Shown here: positions 4,908 to 5,909 of the stretch, one piece after another
How the letters are laid out: every line of letters starts with the position of its first letter
How positions within the stretch are numbered: position 1 is the first letter of the stretch
Assembly (NCBI GenBank): GCA_025934595.1
Contig: JAICXU010000235.1
Span: 1-5,909 of the forward strand
Direction: 5' to 3'
Length of the DNA stretch: 5,909 nt
Origin: Polyangiaceae bacterium
Lineage (GTDB): Bacteria; Myxococcota_A; Polyangia; Polyangiales; Polyangiaceae
Made by a program: the position numbers and the translations under genes
The notes under the pieces: generated by a model
The model's input: only the letters and a program-made list of their open reading frames with translations
What the model was told of the DNA's origin: nothing
Database searches by the model: none

Positions 4908-5909
4908 ATGAGCGAGGACTTGAACGATTTGCGCGATCGCGCGCGGCGCGCCGTGGCTCGCGGAGATTTCGTGCAAGCGGCGAACGCGCTCATCGCCGCC
5001 ATCCGGCAGACGCATTTGCCCGAGCAGGAATATTTGGCGCTCGTCCGCTCGCTCGAGCACGTGCTCGTGAAACGTGGCGACTTCCGGAGCGCGCTCACCG
5101 CAGCATGGTACGGAGCGGTGAAGGAAGCCGACGGCATGCAACGCGTCGTGACGATGCTCGAGCGCGTTCCGCCGGTCGATCGTGCGCGCACGTTCGCAGC
5201 GATGGGCGACATGACGCGCGCCGCGCACGAGATGGAAACGGCGGGTCTCGTCGCCGCCGCCGCGATTTACAGGGAAAAAGGCGAGGACTTCAACGGCGCA
5301 CGCGCGCTTTGGTCGCGGCTCTCGAAAGCCACCGCGACGGGCGCGGGCGCGTACAACGGCGCGCTCGTATGGTTCAACCTCGCGCGATGCGCGAAGCTTT
5401 GTGGTGATCCGAAGCAAGCGCGAGACGCGATCGTCTCGTCGGTGCGAATGATCGAGGAAGCGGCCGATCACTTCGAGCTCGTCGGACAACGCGAGCGCGC
5501 ATTCGATTGCTTCCAAGTGCTCGTGCAGGTGGGACGCGAGGCCGGCACGTTCGAAGACGTGCTCGAAGGGTTCGTGAACTGCATTCGCATCTTGCGCGAA
5601 GATCACATGAAGTATTTCGCGCTGCAGTATTTCGACGACGCCGTGAAGTCCGCGCGCGAAAAAGGCGAGCTGTCGGCCGCGGCGACCCTCGCGCGCGAGG
5701 CGTCCGACTACGCCCGTTCGCTCGGCATGGTTCCGACGAGCTCGCACTACATGATCGAGCAAGCCAACCTGTGGCACGACCTCGCCACCGATCACGCGAA
5801 GCGCGGCGATCCGCCCGAAATCTCGGAGAATGCGCTGCTCGCGTCGATCCTCGCGTTCGGGCAGATTGGGCAATTCGGACGCGTCGGAGAAATCTATGGC
5901 GAGCTCGCC
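4908..5909 (+). CDS. Helical-repeat (TPR-like) protein of unknown function (partial, C-terminus beyond right edge)
   Basis: Translation from ATG at 4908-4910 gives 334 residues without a stop, to the window edge. There is no signal peptide or membrane segment, so it is probably cytosolic. It is almost entirely helical, with repeated helix-turn units marked by a Gly-Asp/Glu type turn followed by spaced alanines: ARGDFVQAANALIAAI (17-32), KRGDFRSALTAAWY (55-68), AMGDMTRAAHEM (98-109), EKGEDFNGARALW (123-135), LCGDPKQARDAI (164-175), GQRERAFDCFQVL (193-205), EKGELSAAATLARE (251-264) and GQIGQFGRVGEIY (318-330). This resembles a TPR-like alpha-solenoid, which usually binds other proteins. No catalytic motif is visible. 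Codon use is like that of its neighbours. The ribosome site is poor (GAAG touches the ATG), and the LysR gene ends 18 bases upstream, so translation may depend on the upstream gene. I do not recognise a named family. Confidence 0.82.
   Translation, partial: MSEDLNDLRDRARRAVARGDFVQAANALIAAIRQTHLPEQEYLALVRSLEHVLVKRGDFRSALTAAWYGAVKEADGMQRVVTMLERVPPVDRARTFAAMGDMTRAAHEMETAGLVAAAAIYREKGEDFNGARALWSRLSKATATGAGAYNGALVWFNLARCAKLCGDPKQARDAIVSSVRMIEEAADHFELVGQRERAFDCFQVLVQVGREAGTFEDVLEGFVNCIRILREDHMKYFALQYFDDAVKSAREKGELSAAATLAREASDYARSLGMVPTSSHYMIEQANLWHDLATDHAKRGDPPEISENALLASILAFGQIGQFGRVGEIYGELA

Noticed and set aside
3888..5873. Open frame of 661 codons on the minus strand
   Set aside because: It is antisense to the LysR gene and the helical-repeat gene. 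The Arg/His/Glu-rich product has no domain. The plus-strand genes have family motifs and proper starts.
1..5909. tRNA, rRNA, CRISPR, insertion sequence or phage features
   Set aside because: No regularly spaced repeats, terminal inverted repeats, transposase or integrase motifs, or tRNA-like cloverleaf sequences were seen on reading both strands.

Overview
The window is G+C-rich bacterial chromosome (roughly 60-65% by eye, not counted) with strong G/C preference at third codon positions. It carries ordinary metabolic genes beside TPR-type helical-repeat proteins. That mixture, the codon use and the style of the proteins suggest a member of the Myxococcota or a related deltaproteobacterial lineage. 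This is inference: there is no rRNA or other marker here. Nothing indicates a phage, plasmid, insertion sequence or CRISPR locus.

Layout. (1) 1-349, minus: start of a membrane-anchored or exported TPR protein that runs off the left edge. (2) 350-559: a 210-base gap with a long hairpin (527-551) just past the stop of the next gene. (3) 560-1636, minus: an isocitrate/3-isopropylmalate dehydrogenase family enzyme. (4) 1655-2767, minus: alanine dehydrogenase (ald). Genes 3 and 4 are 18 bases apart and read ald then dehydrogenase, with a perfect inverted repeat whose loop is the ald stop codon. (5) A divergent control region of about 50-125 bases, which holds a possible 25-residue leader ORF overlapping the ald GTG start. 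(6) About 2821 or 2893 to 3951, plus: class 2 (quinone-linked) dihydroorotate dehydrogenase (pyrD) with a puzzling start. (7) 3990-4889, plus: a LysR-type regulator. (8) 4908 to the right edge, plus: start of a large soluble helical-repeat protein of unknown function.

How the genes may work together. ald and its neighbour look like one transcription unit for NAD(P)-linked carbon and amino-acid metabolism (alanine to pyruvate and ammonia; decarboxylation of a malate-type 3-hydroxyacid). pyrD, the LysR gene and the repeat-protein gene run the same way with gaps of 38 and 18 bases and could be co-transcribed. The regulator's target is not evident.

I do not see a clearly new biological system. 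The items most worth checking are the hairpin built around the ald stop codon, the missing standard start codon of pyrD, the leader ORF before ald, the unusual cofactor-site residue in the dehydrogenase, and the uncharacterised repeat protein at the right edge.
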